Below are positions 27,367 through 35,877 of a stretch of DNA of 64,000 bases, piece by piece. Position 1 is the stretch's first letter; each line of letters starts with the position of its first letter. Made by a program: the position numbers and the translations under genes. The notes under the pieces were generated by a model that saw only the letters and a list, made by a program, of their open reading frames with translations, made no database searches and was not told the origin of the DNA. The stretch comes from Clavibacter michiganensis (GTDB lineage: Bacteria > Actinomycetota > Actinomycetes > Actinomycetales > Microbacteriaceae), in NCBI RefSeq assembly GCF_021216655.1, contig NZ_CP080437.1, forward strand, positions 3,162,001 to 3,226,000. The letters run 5' to 3'.

Positions 27367-28280
27367 CCGCACCCGCCCTGGACCTCGGAGGCGTCGTCGT
27401 CGCCACCACGCTGCCGTTCCGCGAGGACGCGTCGGCCCCCGCCGGCCTCGCCGTCGACTACGACGCGTACGCCGCACACTGCGACTGGCTCATGTCGAAC
27501 GGCTGCCGCGGCGTCGGCCCGAACGGATCGCTCGGCGAGTACTCCTCGCTCACGGACGAGGAGCGCCGCAAGGTCGTGCAGGTCGCGGTCGAGACCGTCG
27601 GCGACCGCGGGATCGTCGTGGCCGGCGTGCACGGCGTCGGCTGGCACCAGGCCAAGAAGTGGGCCGAGATCGCGGCCGAGGACGGCGCCGACGGCGTGCT
27701 GCTCCTCCCGCCCACCATCTACCGGGCGAGCGACGACGAGGTCGTCGAGCACTACGCGCGCGTCGACGAGGTGGGCCTGCCGATCATGGCCTACAACAAC
27801 CCGTTCGACACCAAGGTCGACCTCACGCCGCAGCTCCTCCAGCGCCTCGACGCGCTCGAGAACGTCGTGGCGATCAAGGAGTTCTCCGGCGACATCCGCC
27901 GCGTGACGGAGATCCAGGACCTCACGGGCCTCGACGTCATCGCGGGCGCCGACGACCTGCTGCTCGAGTCGCTCATCATGGGCGCCGTCGGCTGGTTCGC
28001 CGGCTACCCGAACGCGTTCCCGCGCGAGGCCGTCGAGCTGTACGGGCTCGCGACGAGCGGCCGCATCGAGGAGGCGAAGGAGCTGTACAAGCACCTCGTG
28101 CCCGTCTTCCGCTGGGACTCACGCACCGAGTTCGTGCAGGCCATCAAGCTGTCGATCGACGTGGCCGGCGAGAGCACGGGCGGCCCCACGCGTCCGCCGC
28201 GCGCGCCGCTGCCCGCCGCCATCGCGGAGCAGGTCACGCGCGACACGCGCCGCGCGCTCGACCACCTCGCCGGGCGATGA
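27363..28280 (+). CDS. DapA-superfamily lyase, probable 1-pyrroline-4-hydroxy-2-carboxylate deaminase
   Basis: Class I aldolase-type enzyme of 305 residues predicted to deaminate pyrroline-4-hydroxy-2-carboxylate to 2-oxoglutarate semialdehyde. The DHDPS-family Schiff-base Lys is K172 in VVAIKEFSGD, and the conserved Tyr is Y144 in AYNNPF. The usual GTTGE loop is replaced by GPNGSLGEYSSLT, as in non-DHDPS members. True DHDPS activity is unlikely given the surrounding hydroxyproline genes. The start is TTG, overlapping the alpha-subunit stop by 4 bases with GGAAGG upstream. The epimerase follows after 7 bases. Confidence 0.85.
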   Translation: MTAPALDLGGVVVATTLPFREDASAPAGLAVDYDAYAAHCDWLMSNGCRGVGPNGSLGEYSSLTDEERRKVVQVAVETVGDRGIVVAGVHGVGWHQAKKWAEIAAEDGADGVLLLPPTIYRASDDEVVEHYARVDEVGLPIMAYNNPFDTKVDLTPQLLQRLDALENVVAIKEFSGDIRRVTEIQDLTGLDVIAGADDLLLESLIMGAVGWFAGYPNAFPREAVELYGLATSGRIEEAKELYKHLVPVFRWDSRTEFVQAIKLSIDVAGESTGGPTRPPRAPLPAAIAEQVTRDTRRALDHLAGR

Positions 28281-28287
28281 TCGAGGC

Positions 28288-29289
28288 ATGAGGTCCTCCC
28301 GCGTCTTCCACGCCGTCGACTCGCACACGGAGGGCATGCCGACCCGCGTCGTCACGAGCGGCTTCGGCGTGATCCCCGGCTCCACCATGAACGAGCGCCG
28401 CCTGCACCTCATCGAGCACCTCGACCACCTACGGCTCCTGCTCATGACGGAGCCGCGCGGGCACGCGGCGATGAGCGGCGCGATCCTGCAGCCGCCCACG
28501 CGCGACGACTGCGACTGGGGCGTCCTGTACATCGAGGTGTCCGGCTGCCTCCCGATGTGCGGCCACGGCACCATCGGCGTCGCGACCGTGCTGGTGGAGA
28601 CGGGGCTCGTCGAGGTGCAGGAGCCGGTCACCACGATCCGGCTCGACACCCCGGCGGGCCTCGTGATCGCGCGCGTCGACGTGGAGGACGGTCGGGCCGC
28701 GTCCGTCACGATCGAGAACGTGCCGTCGTACGTGGAGCGGCTCGATGCCTCCATCGAGGTGCCGGGGTACGGCACCGTGCCGTACAGCCTCGCGTTCGGC
28801 GGCAACTTCTACGCGGTCGTCGAGCTCGACGCGCTGGGGCTGCCGTTCGACCGGGAGCGGCAGCAGGAGATCCTCCAGGCCGGGCTCGCGATCATGGGCG
28901 CGATCAACGACCAGGACGCGCCGTCGCACCCGGAGATCTCCGGGGTCGACCACTGCCACCACGTCGAGTTTCTCGCGCCCGGATCGGACGCCAGGCTCTC
29001 GCGGCACGCCATGGCGATCCACCCCGGCTGGTTCGACCGCTCGCCGTGCGGCACCGGCACGTCCGCGCGCATGGCCGAGCTGTGGGCGCGCGGCGAGCTG
29101 GCGGTCGGCGACGAGTTCGTCAACGAGTCGTTCATCGGCAGCCGCTTCACCGGCCGGATCCTCCGGGAGACGACCGTCGCCGGCCGGCCCGCCATCGTCC
29201 CCGCCATCACCGGGCGCGCCTGGATCACCGGCATGGGACAGTACCTGCTGGACCCCAGCGACCCGTTCCCGAGCGGCTTCCGGTTCTGA
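28288..29289 (+). CDS. 4-hydroxyproline 2-epimerase (proline racemase family)
   Basis: Converts trans-4-hydroxy-L-proline to cis-4-hydroxy-D-proline, the first catabolic step; 333 residues, cytoplasmic. Both catalytic Cys are present: C91 in MCGHGT and C254 in SPCGTGTSA. That excludes trans-3-hydroxyproline dehydratase, in which the first Cys is replaced. The MCGHG form (not MCGHA) and the dehydrogenase, deaminase and semialdehyde dehydrogenase neighbours favour the hydroxyproline enzyme over proline racemase. Short 7-base gap from the deaminase with a GAGG ribosome site. Confidence 0.92.
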   Translation: MRSSRVFHAVDSHTEGMPTRVVTSGFGVIPGSTMNERRLHLIEHLDHLRLLLMTEPRGHAAMSGAILQPPTRDDCDWGVLYIEVSGCLPMCGHGTIGVATVLVETGLVEVQEPVTTIRLDTPAGLVIARVDVEDGRAASVTIENVPSYVERLDASIEVPGYGTVPYSLAFGGNFYAVVELDALGLPFDRERQQEILQAGLAIMGAINDQDAPSHPEISGVDHCHHVEFLAPGSDARLSRHAMAIHPGWFDRSPCGTGTSARMAELWARGELAVGDEFVNESFIGSRFTGRILRETTVAGRPAIVPAITGRAWITGMGQYLLDPSDPFPSGFRF

Positions 29290-29315
29290 GCCGCAAGCCC
29301 CCACCGAGGAGAGAC

Positions 29316-30836
29316 ATGACCCCGCACGAGACCGACACGACCACCGACCCGACCGTGGATCCCTCCGTCGCCGCGACCGTCGACGCCGTCGCCGCGCGCG
29401 CCGCAGCGGCCGCCGCGCCGCTCGCCGCCCTGGCGCCGGCCGCCCGGGCCCGCGCGCTCGACGCCGTCGCCGACGCGCTCGAGCGGATCCGCCCCGAGCT
29501 GCTGCCCGTCGCCGAGCGGGAGACCGCGCTCGCGCCCGGCCGCCTCGCCGGCGAGCTGACGCGCACGACCGTGCAGCTGCGGATCCTCGCGGCAGCCGTG
29601 CGCGACGGCCGCTACCTCGACGCCCGCATCGACCACGCGGACGCCGACGCGGCACCCGCCCCGCGCCCCGACATCCGCCGCTACCTCGTGCCCGTCGGCC
29701 CGGTCCTGAACTTCGCGGCGTCGAACTTCCCGTTCGCGTTCTCCGTCGCGGGCGGCGACACCGCGTCGGCGCTCGCGGTCGGCTGCCCGGTGGTCGTGAA
29801 GGCGCACCCGGGCCACCCGGAGCTGTCGCGCCTGGTCGCCGAGGCCGCGTCCGCCGCGCTCGTCGCCGCGGGGCTGCCCGAGGGCACGCTCCAGCTCGTC
29901 GAGGGCGAGGAGGCGGGGCTCGCCATGCTGCGCGACCCGCGGATCCGCGCCGCCATGTTCACGGGATCGCTCCGCGCCGGCCGCTTCCTCGCCGACGTCG
30001 CGGCCGCCCGCCCCGACCCGATCCCGTTCTTCGGCGAGCTGGGCAGCGTCAACCCGGTCGTCGTCACCGAGCGCGCCGCCGCCGAGCGCGGCGAGGACAT
30101 CGCGGCGGCCCTCGTGGCGAGCGCAGCCGGATCCGCCGGGCAGCTCTGCACCGCGCCCGGCATCGTCCTGATCCCCGCCGGCCACGGCCTCGACGCCGTG
30201 CTCGCGGAGGAGGCCGGTGCCGTCGCGCCGCACGGGATGCTCAACGCGAGGATCGCCGAGGGCTACGCGGGCGGCCGCGCCGCCGCCATCGCGGTCGACG
30301 GCGTCCGGCTCGTCGCGGAGGGCCGCGCGCCCGCCGGCGACGACGGATCCGTGACCCCCACCATCGCCGCCGTCTCCCTCGCCGACTTCGAGGCCGCGGG
30401 CGACGCCCTCCGGCACGAGGTCTTCGGCCCCTTCGCGCTCCTCGTCGAGTACCCGGCCGGCACCGACCTCGCGGCCCTCGCCGCCCGCACCTTCACCGGC
30501 GAGCTGACCGCGAGCGTGCACCTCGGCGCCGACGAGGCCGAGGCGGGCGGGGCGGCGACCGCCGACCTGATCCGCGTGCTCGCCGCCCGCGCCGGCCGCG
30601 TGCTCGTCGACGCCTGGCCCACGGGCGTCTCGGTCACCGACGCGCAGCAGCACGGCGGACCCTGGCCCGCGACCACGCTCGACCGCGGCACAAGCGTCGG
30701 CACGGCATCGCTCGACCGGCTGCTCCGCGGCGTCGCCTTCCAGGGCGTGCCCGACGCGCTGCTGCCGGAGCCGCTGCGCACCGCGAACCCGTGGGGCGTG
30801 CCGCAGCGCGTCAGCGCCCGCGGGCATCGCGCCTAG
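29316..30836 (+). CDS. 2-oxoglutarate semialdehyde dehydrogenase-like aldehyde dehydrogenase
   Basis: NAD(P)-dependent aldehyde dehydrogenase of 506 residues catalysing the last step, 2-oxoglutarate semialdehyde to 2-oxoglutarate. FAASNFPFAFSVAGGDTASA near residue 130 and VVVKAHPGHPE near 158 are typical of the KGSADH group. GELGSVNPVV near 240 carries the general-base Glu and GQLCTAPG near 275 the nucleophilic Cys. The N-terminal 30 residues are low complexity. The ATG has CGAGGAGAG upstream, 26 bases after the epimerase. Last gene of the array, followed by a GC-rich hairpin at 30842-30877. Confidence 0.9.
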   Translation: MTPHETDTTTDPTVDPSVAATVDAVAARAAAAAAPLAALAPAARARALDAVADALERIRPELLPVAERETALAPGRLAGELTRTTVQLRILAAAVRDGRYLDARIDHADADAAPAPRPDIRRYLVPVGPVLNFAASNFPFAFSVAGGDTASALAVGCPVVVKAHPGHPELSRLVAEAASAALVAAGLPEGTLQLVEGEEAGLAMLRDPRIRAAMFTGSLRAGRFLADVAAARPDPIPFFGELGSVNPVVVTERAAAERGEDIAAALVASAAGSAGQLCTAPGIVLIPAGHGLDAVLAEEAGAVAPHGMLNARIAEGYAGGRAAAIAVDGVRLVAEGRAPAGDDGSVTPTIAAVSLADFEAAGDALRHEVFGPFALLVEYPAGTDLAALAARTFTGELTASVHLGADEAEAGGAATADLIRVLAARAGRVLVDAWPTGVSVTDAQQHGGPWPATTLDRGTSVGTASLDRLLRGVAFQGVPDALLPEPLRTANPWGVPQRVSARGHRA

Positions 30837-30841
30837 GGGAG

Positions 30842-30877
30842 CGCGGGGCGCCCGTCGGGGCCCCGCCGACGCCCGCG
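30842..30877 (+). terminator. Probable terminator of the hydroxyproline operon
   Basis: Inner stem CGTCGG (30853-30858) / CCGACG (30866-30871) extended by an outer CGCGGG / CCCGCG pairing across a five-base bulge. It begins 5 bases after the aldehyde dehydrogenase stop; no T-run follows. Confidence 0.5.
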
Positions 30878-30966
30878 GCTGAGGGTTCCCACAAGCCGCG
30901 GGGGCCCCGCGCGGGAGGGCGTTGGAGGCCCGGCACGTGTTTTTCGGCAGGTGGAGGATCCGTGCA

Positions 30967-30972
30967 TAGCGT
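30967..30972 (+). promoter_or_regulatory. Candidate -10 (TAGCGT) for the acyl-CoA oxidase gene
   Basis: TAGCGT fits TAnnnT and lies 48 bases before the ATG at 31021, in a short AT-richer patch after the terminator. No clear -35 is seen. Confidence 0.3.
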
Positions 30973-31020
30973 GGCCGGTGCCGACGGGGACGCCGGCGCA
31001 GGCGAACTGGCGGAGGATCC

Positions 31021-33207
31021 ATGGTCGACACGGCGGCACGAAGCACCACCCGCGGCACGAGGGGACGAGGCCCCGCGGCGGGTGCGCTCCGGGGGACGCC
31101 CGTGCCGGTCGCGGGCGAGGTCGACGCCGAGGTCGCGCAGGACCTCGACCGCACCGACGGCCGCCAGGACGCGCCGGGCGCCGGGCCGCGGATCGACGTC
31201 GAGGGCCTCGGCCGCGTGCTCCTCGGGCGCTGGGCCGACGTCCGCCGCTCGTCGCGCGAGCTGACCAGCCGCCCCGAGCTGCACCGCGTCGAGGGCCTCG
31301 ACATGCACCAGCACCGGGCGCGCGTGAGCGAGCAGCTGAGGATCCTCGTCGAGCACGGCGGGGTGCACCGCGCCTACCCCGTGTCCGTCGGCGGGCTCGA
31401 GGACCACGGCGGCAACATCGCGGGCTTCGAGGAGCTCGTGGCGGCGGATCCGTCGCTCCAGATCAAGGCGGGCGTGCAGTGGGGCCTGTTCGGCTCCGCG
31501 GTGATGCACCTCGGCACCGAACGCCACCATCGCGAGCTGCTGCCGGGGATCATGACGCTCGAGACGCCCGGCGCGTTCGCGATGACCGAGACCGGCCACG
31601 GATCCGACGTCGCCAGCATCGGCACCTCCGCGACCTACGACCCGGAGACGGGCGAGTTCGACCTGCACACCCCGTTCCGCGCGGCGTGGAAGGACTACCT
31701 CGGCAACGCCGCGGTCGACGGCCGCGCGGCCACCGTGTTCGCGCAGCTCGTGACCCAGGGCGTGAACCACGGCGTGCACTGCTTCTTCGTGCCGCTCCGC
31801 GACGAGACCGGCGCGTTCCTGCCCGGCGTCGGCGGCGAGGACGATGGCCTCAAGGGCGGCCTCAACGGGATCGACAACGGCCGGCTCCACTTCGACCACG
31901 TGCGCGTGCCGCGCGCGAACCTCCTCAACCGCTACGGCGACGTCGCCGAGGACGGCACGTACACGTCGGAGATCGCGAGCCCCGGCCGCCGCTTCTTCAC
32001 GATGCTCGGCACGCTCGTGCAGGGCCGCGTCTCGCTCGACGGCGCGGCGACCAGCGCCGCGAAGATCGCGCTGCAGATCGCGATCACCTACGGCAACCAG
32101 CGCCGCCAGTTCGTCGCGGGCGGCACCGACGAGGAGGTGCTGCTCGACTACCAGCGCCACCAGCGCCGGCTGATCCCGCGGATCGCCACCACCTACGCCG
32201 CGTCCTTCGCGCACGAGGAGCTCCTCGGCCAGTTCGACTCGGTGTTCTCCGGGAAGACCGACACCGACCAGGACCGACAGGACCTCGAGACCCTCGCCGC
32301 CGCGTTCAAGCCCCTCAGCACGTGGCACGCGCTCGACACGATCCAGGAGGCGCGCGAGGCGTGCGGCGGCCAGGGCTTCCTCGCGGAGAACCGGCTCGTC
32401 GGGCTCCGCGCCGACCTCGACGTCTACGCGACCTTCGAGGGCGACAACACCGTGCTCCTGCAGCTCGTCGCGAAGCGCCTGCTCACCGACGTGAACCGCC
32501 GGTTCGCGAAGGCCGACTTCGGGGTGCTCGCGCGCTACGCCGTCGAGCAGGCCGCGGATCGCACGCTCCGCTCGACCGGCCTCCGGACGCTCGGGCAGGC
32601 GCTCGCTGACCGCGGATCCACCGCCCGCTCCGTCGGCCAGCTCCGCGAGCCGGACACCCAGCGCGCGCTCCTCACGGGCCGGGTCGAGACCATGGTCGGC
32701 GAGATCGCGACCGCGCTCCGCGCCACCCGGAAGATGCCGCCGGCCGAGGCCGCGGCGCTGTTCAACCGGCACCAGGACGCGCTCATCGAGGCGGCCCGCG
32801 CGCACGCGCAGCTGCTGCAGTGGGAGGCGTTCACCGAGGCGCTCGACCCGGCGTCGGAGACCGGCCGGGCGATGGACGACGGCACGCGCCGCATCCTCAC
32901 CTGGACCCGCGACCTGTTCGGCCTCCGCCTCATCGAGGACGACCTGGCCTGGTACCTGATCCACGGCCGCATCAGCTCCGCGCGCGCCCGCGCCGTCACG
33001 GCGTACGTCGACCGGCTCGTCGCCCGCCTCCGCCCGCACGCGCAGGACCTCGTCGACTCCTTCGGCTACACGCAGGCCCATGTCCGCGCGCCCGTCGCAT
33101 CCGGCGAGGAGAAGGACCGCCAGGACGAGGCGCGCGCCTACCGCGACGCCCGGATCGCCGACGGCACGGCGCCGCGCATGGAGAAGAGCGAGAAGAAGAA
33201 GGGGTAG
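31021..33207 (+). CDS. Acyl-CoA oxidase/dehydrogenase family protein (ACOX-like)
   Basis: FAD enzyme of 728 residues introducing the 2,3-double bond of acyl-CoA in beta-oxidation. Length and layout match acyl-CoA oxidases rather than 380-residue dehydrogenases: N-terminal helical domain to about 170, beta-barrel (about 180-310) with FAMTETGHGSDV near 183 and HVRVPRANLL near 295, then helical FAD domains with EACGGQGFLAENR near 445 and a long C-terminal helical region. The final residues are Lys/Glu-rich without a clear function. A GGAGGATCC ribosome site precedes the ATG. Standing alone, it gives no clue to its acyl substrate. Confidence 0.88.
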   Translation: MVDTAARSTTRGTRGRGPAAGALRGTPVPVAGEVDAEVAQDLDRTDGRQDAPGAGPRIDVEGLGRVLLGRWADVRRSSRELTSRPELHRVEGLDMHQHRARVSEQLRILVEHGGVHRAYPVSVGGLEDHGGNIAGFEELVAADPSLQIKAGVQWGLFGSAVMHLGTERHHRELLPGIMTLETPGAFAMTETGHGSDVASIGTSATYDPETGEFDLHTPFRAAWKDYLGNAAVDGRAATVFAQLVTQGVNHGVHCFFVPLRDETGAFLPGVGGEDDGLKGGLNGIDNGRLHFDHVRVPRANLLNRYGDVAEDGTYTSEIASPGRRFFTMLGTLVQGRVSLDGAATSAAKIALQIAITYGNQRRQFVAGGTDEEVLLDYQRHQRRLIPRIATTYAASFAHEELLGQFDSVFSGKTDTDQDRQDLETLAAAFKPLSTWHALDTIQEAREACGGQGFLAENRLVGLRADLDVYATFEGDNTVLLQLVAKRLLTDVNRRFAKADFGVLARYAVEQAADRTLRSTGLRTLGQALADRGSTARSVGQLREPDTQRALLTGRVETMVGEIATALRATRKMPPAEAAALFNRHQDALIEAARAHAQLLQWEAFTEALDPASETGRAMDDGTRRILTWTRDLFGLRLIEDDLAWYLIHGRISSARARAVTAYVDRLVARLRPHAQDLVDSFGYTQAHVRAPVASGEEKDRQDEARAYRDARIADGTAPRMEKSEKKKG

Positions 33208-33277
33208 CGCGGGGCGCGCCTACTCGTGCAGCGCCGCCTCCGCGTCGCTCACGACGACCGTGCGCGGCAGGCGGTGG

Positions 33278-33622
33278 TCACACGGCGAGGAGGAGCCGCA
33301 CCGCGGCCGACACCTCCGCCATGAGGTAGCCGGGGAGGTGGCCCACGGGGTGGGGCTCGATGAACTCGCGACTGACCGGCCCGATCTGAGGGACCACCGC
33401 CACCGAGTCCTTGTCCAGCCCGGACGCGGCCGCAGGGATGAACACGTTCCCCGGGAAGGCCTGGAGTCGCACCTGCGAGGTGAACGGGATCAGCACGATC
33501 GTGGCGACGCCGCTCTCGTTGAGCCAGTCGTCCTGGATGACGAGGGACGGCCGGATCTTCGCCGGCTCCGACCCTCTCGGAGCCCCGAAGTCGACCCACA
33601 CGACATCCCCGCGCGCGATCAC
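33278..33622 (-). CDS. MazF/PemK-family endoribonuclease toxin
   Basis: Toxin of a type II toxin-antitoxin pair, about 114 residues, predicted to cleave mRNA at short sequences. It has the MazF core: RGDVVWVDFG at the N-terminus, KIRPSLVIQDD near residue 24, and TSQVRLQAFPGNVFIP. The GTG at 33622 gives a 4-base overlap with the antitoxin stop; another GTG one codon earlier (33625) is equally possible. Downstream of the antitoxin on the same strand, the standard MazEF order. Confidence 0.9.
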   Translation of the reverse strand: MIARGDVVWVDFGAPRGSEPAKIRPSLVIQDDWLNESGVATIVLIPFTSQVRLQAFPGNVFIPAAASGLDKDSVAVVPQIGPVSREFIEPHPVGHLPGYLMAEVSAAVRLLLAV

Positions 33623-33870
33623 CACTCCGAACCGGTCCGCGCGATGCGCTCCGACTCGCGAAGGAAGTCCCCGCCGGCGGTGGGCTGTCCGACCTCGGCG
33701 ATGGCAGCGTCCGCGAGGCGCGTCAGCTCCGCCTTGCCGGCTCCCTCCAGCTCATCGGCGAGCTTCTGTCCGGCGACGCGGTAGAACTCGGAGCGGGTCA
33801 TCCCGAAGCGCTTGGCGACACGATCGAATCTCTCGAAGTCGACGTCCGGGACGGAGATGGCGGTCTTCAT
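33619..33870 (-). CDS. Ribbon-helix-helix antitoxin (MazE-like)
   Basis: Antitoxin of 83 residues. The N-terminal MKTAISVPDVDFERFDRVAK strand-helix and GMTRSEFYRVAGQKLA helix form a ribbon-helix-helix DNA-binding unit; the C-terminal part is acidic and likely wraps the toxin. It should repress its own promoter through the inverted repeat at 33869-33892. Overlaps the toxin gene start. Confidence 0.88.
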   Translation of the reverse strand: MKTAISVPDVDFERFDRVAKRFGMTRSEFYRVAGQKLADELEGAGKAELTRLADAAIAEVGQPTAGGDFLRESERIARTGSEW

Positions 33871-33892
33871 GACCGTGAGTATAACCGGTCAT
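33869..33892 (-). promoter_or_regulatory. Promoter and autoregulatory operator of the toxin-antitoxin pair
   Basis: ATGACCG and CGGTCAT form a perfect 7-base inverted repeat with 10 bases between them. On the minus strand TATACT (33883-33878), a near-perfect -10, lies inside, ending 7 bases before the antitoxin ATG, whose first two bases are within the repeat. Binding there would block RNA polymerase directly; the transcript would be essentially leaderless. Confidence 0.75.
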
Positions 33893-33942
33893 ACCCCGCT
33901 CGTCCGGCTCGCCGTCGGCCGTGCTCGGAGCTCGCGTCCCCG

Positions 33943-34710
33943 TCAGCGGTCGACGGGCCGCGGGTCGCCGAGGAACGGCATGACCGCCTCGGCCCAGTGC
34001 GCGTGCATCACGCGGTAGGAGAAGCGGTCGCGGACGTGCAGGCGCGTGCCCGAGATGTCGGGATAGGGCGCGTGGATGACGCCGCGCTCCGGGTCGTCGA
34101 GGAGCGCCGTCGCCCCGTTCAGCCGGGAGACCTGGGCCTGCAGGAGCTTCCGGGCGACCATCGGGATCGGCTGGAAGCGGTCCATGGGCGGGATGCCCGT
34201 GACGACGATGCGGCACCCGTCGCCCGCCTGGGCGCGGATGCTGCCGACGATGCCGGTCAGCCGGTCGACCCACTCCTCGACCGACGTGGCGACGAGCACG
34301 TCCGGGATGCCGAGGGCCACCACCGCGAGGTCCAGGGGCGCCGAGGTGCGGCCGGCGACGGCCACGGCGGCCTTGCGCGCGGTCATGTCGTACGCCGCGA
34401 TGCTCTCCCACTCCACGCCACGGCCCGTCTGCGCCGCGCGCCGGGCGGCGATCTGCGCGGGCATGGCCATCCCGGCGAGGAGCACGCCGTACCCGGCGAC
34501 GCCGATGTCGCCGATGAACAGGATTCGCTCGGGATCCGGGCCCGGGGCCGTGGAGACGTCGTCGTGCTGCGGGAAGATGCCGGCCTCCATCTCGCGCATG
34601 TAGAGGAGGAGGTGCAGGCGCAGGGTGGGCCGCGCCACGACGGCCACGGCGCCGAGGGCCAGCGGCGTCAGCGCGGCGCGGGCGACGGTCCGCGGGGAGG
34701 GACGCCTCAC
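33943..34710 (-). CDS. SGNH/GDSL-type hydrolase, membrane- or surface-associated
   Basis: Predicted esterase or acyl-ester hydrolase, about 255 residues. An N-terminal hydrophobic stretch (ALTPLALGAVAVVARP, residues 12-27) may be a signal anchor. The SGNH core follows: block I LFIGDIGVAGYG near residue 57 (GDI in place of GDS), LAVVALGIPDVL near 120 in the block III position, and a C-terminal HAHWAEA segment for the catalytic His. GDI instead of GDS leaves the nucleophile uncertain. The GTG at 34710 is chosen because the anchor starts soon after; a TTG 15 bases upstream is an alternative. Substrate unknown. Confidence 0.7.
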   Translation of the reverse strand: MRRPSPRTVARAALTPLALGAVAVVARPTLRLHLLLYMREMEAGIFPQHDDVSTAPGPDPERILFIGDIGVAGYGVLLAGMAMPAQIAARRAAQTGRGVEWESIAAYDMTARKAAVAVAGRTSAPLDLAVVALGIPDVLVATSVEEWVDRLTGIVGSIRAQAGDGCRIVVTGIPPMDRFQPIPMVARKLLQAQVSRLNGATALLDDPERGVIHAPYPDISGTRLHVRDRFSYRVMHAHWAEAVMPFLGDPRPVDR

Positions 34711-34841
34711 GGGCAGGGCGGGCAATGGGTCCTCGTCTCCGGGCGGGGATGCGGTGGGTTCCCTCGCAGGGTACGCGGAGCGGGCCGCAGCGCCCACCCG
34801 ACCCGCGGATCGACGGGGTGGTCGGCGGTGCCCGGACAGCG

Positions 34842-34879
34842 TCGCCCGGCTGGACCCGCATCGCCCGGCTGGACCCGCA
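34842..34879. repeat. 19-base tandem direct repeat before the pip gene
   Basis: TCGCCCGGCTGGACCCGCA occurs twice head to tail (34842-34860, 34861-34879), directly upstream of the -10 box at 34891. It may be a duplicated regulator site or slippage product. Confidence 0.8.
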
Positions 34880-34890
34880 TCGCCCGCCCG

Positions 34891-34896
34891 TAGGCT
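34891..34896 (+). promoter_or_regulatory. -10 hexamer TAGGCT for a leaderless pip transcript
   Basis: TAGGCT fits TAnnnT and ends 6 bases before the ATG at 34903; no ribosome site lies between. The 19-base direct repeats occupy the -35 region. Confidence 0.5.
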
Positions 34897-34902
34897 CGTC
34901 GC

Positions 34903-35871
34903 ATGCAGAGCCTCTTCCCCGAGATCGACCCGCACGACACCGGCATGCTCGACGTGGGGGACGGGCAGCTCCTCCACTGGGAGGTCTCGGGGAACCCGGA
35001 CGGGATCCCCGTCGTCTTCCTGCACGGCGGTCCCGGCGGCGGCACGAGCCCGACCCACCGCCGCCTCTTCGACCCGGCCAGGTACCGCATCGTGCTCGTC
35101 GACCAGCGGGGCTGCGGCCGGAGCACGCCGCACGTCTCCACGCCGGAGGCGGACCTCTCCGTCAACACCACGTGGCACCTCGTCGCCGACCTCGAGCGGC
35201 TGCGGGAGCACCTGGGCGTGGAGCGCTGGCTGGTGTTCGGCGGATCCTGGGGCTCGACCCTCGCGCTCGCCTACGCCGAGACGCACCCGGCCCGCGTGAC
35301 CGGCCTCATCCTCCGCGGCATCTTCACCCTCCGCGCGACCGAGCTCGACTGGTTCTACGAGGGGCCGGCCGGCATGGTCTACCCCGACGGCTGGGAGGCG
35401 TTCACGGCGCCCGTGCCCGGGGTGGAGCGCGGCGGGATCATCGCGGCGTACGCGCGGCTCCTCGCGGATCCCGACCCTGCGGTTCACGGGCCGGCCGCGG
35501 TCGCGTGGTCCACCTGGGAGGCGTCGGGCATCACGCTGCTGCCGAAGCCCGACGTGGTCGCGCGGTTCGCCGAGCCGACGTACGCGCTCGCGTTCGCGCG
35601 CATCGAGAACCACTACTTCATGCACGGCGGCTGGATGGAGGACGGGCAGCTGATCCGCGACGCGCACCTGCTGCGGGGCATCCCGACCGAGATCGTGCAG
35701 GGCCGCTACGACATGTGCACCCCGGCCGTCACCGCGTGGGACCTCCACCGGGCGCTGCCCGAGGCGCGCTTCACGATGGTGCCGGACGCCGGGCACGCGT
35801 TCGACGAGCCGGGGATCCTCGACGCGCTCATCGCGGCGACCGAGCGCGCGGCGGACCGGCTGGCGGCATAG
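34903..35871 (+). CDS. pip: Prolyl aminopeptidase (proline iminopeptidase, S33)
   Basis: Cytoplasmic aminopeptidase removing N-terminal proline, 322 residues, full length for the small Pip type. HGGPGGG near residue 44 is the oxyanion motif, LVDQRGCGRSTPH near 66-78 the family signature, GGSWGS near 109-114 the nucleophile elbow, and DAGHAFDEP near the C-terminus carries the catalytic His; QGRYDM holds the Asp. It is separate from the S33 gene at 20479-21786, which belongs to the longer subgroup, so the region carries two proline-specific enzymes. Confidence 0.95.
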   Translation: MQSLFPEIDPHDTGMLDVGDGQLLHWEVSGNPDGIPVVFLHGGPGGGTSPTHRRLFDPARYRIVLVDQRGCGRSTPHVSTPEADLSVNTTWHLVADLERLREHLGVERWLVFGGSWGSTLALAYAETHPARVTGLILRGIFTLRATELDWFYEGPAGMVYPDGWEAFTAPVPGVERGGIIAAYARLLADPDPAVHGPAAVAWSTWEASGITLLPKPDVVARFAEPTYALAFARIENHYFMHGGWMEDGQLIRDAHLLRGIPTEIVQGRYDMCTPAVTAWDLHRALPEARFTMVPDAGHAFDEPGILDALIAATERAADRLAA

Positions 35872-35877
35872 CGCTAG

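Noticed and set aside
27363-28280. Dihydrodipicolinate synthase (lysine synthesis)
   Set aside because: The DHDPS substrate loop is missing and the gene is translationally coupled to hydroxyproline dehydrogenase and followed by the epimerase.
28288-29289. Trans-3-hydroxy-L-proline dehydratase
   Set aside because: Both catalytic Cys (C91 and C254) are present; the dehydratase lacks the first.
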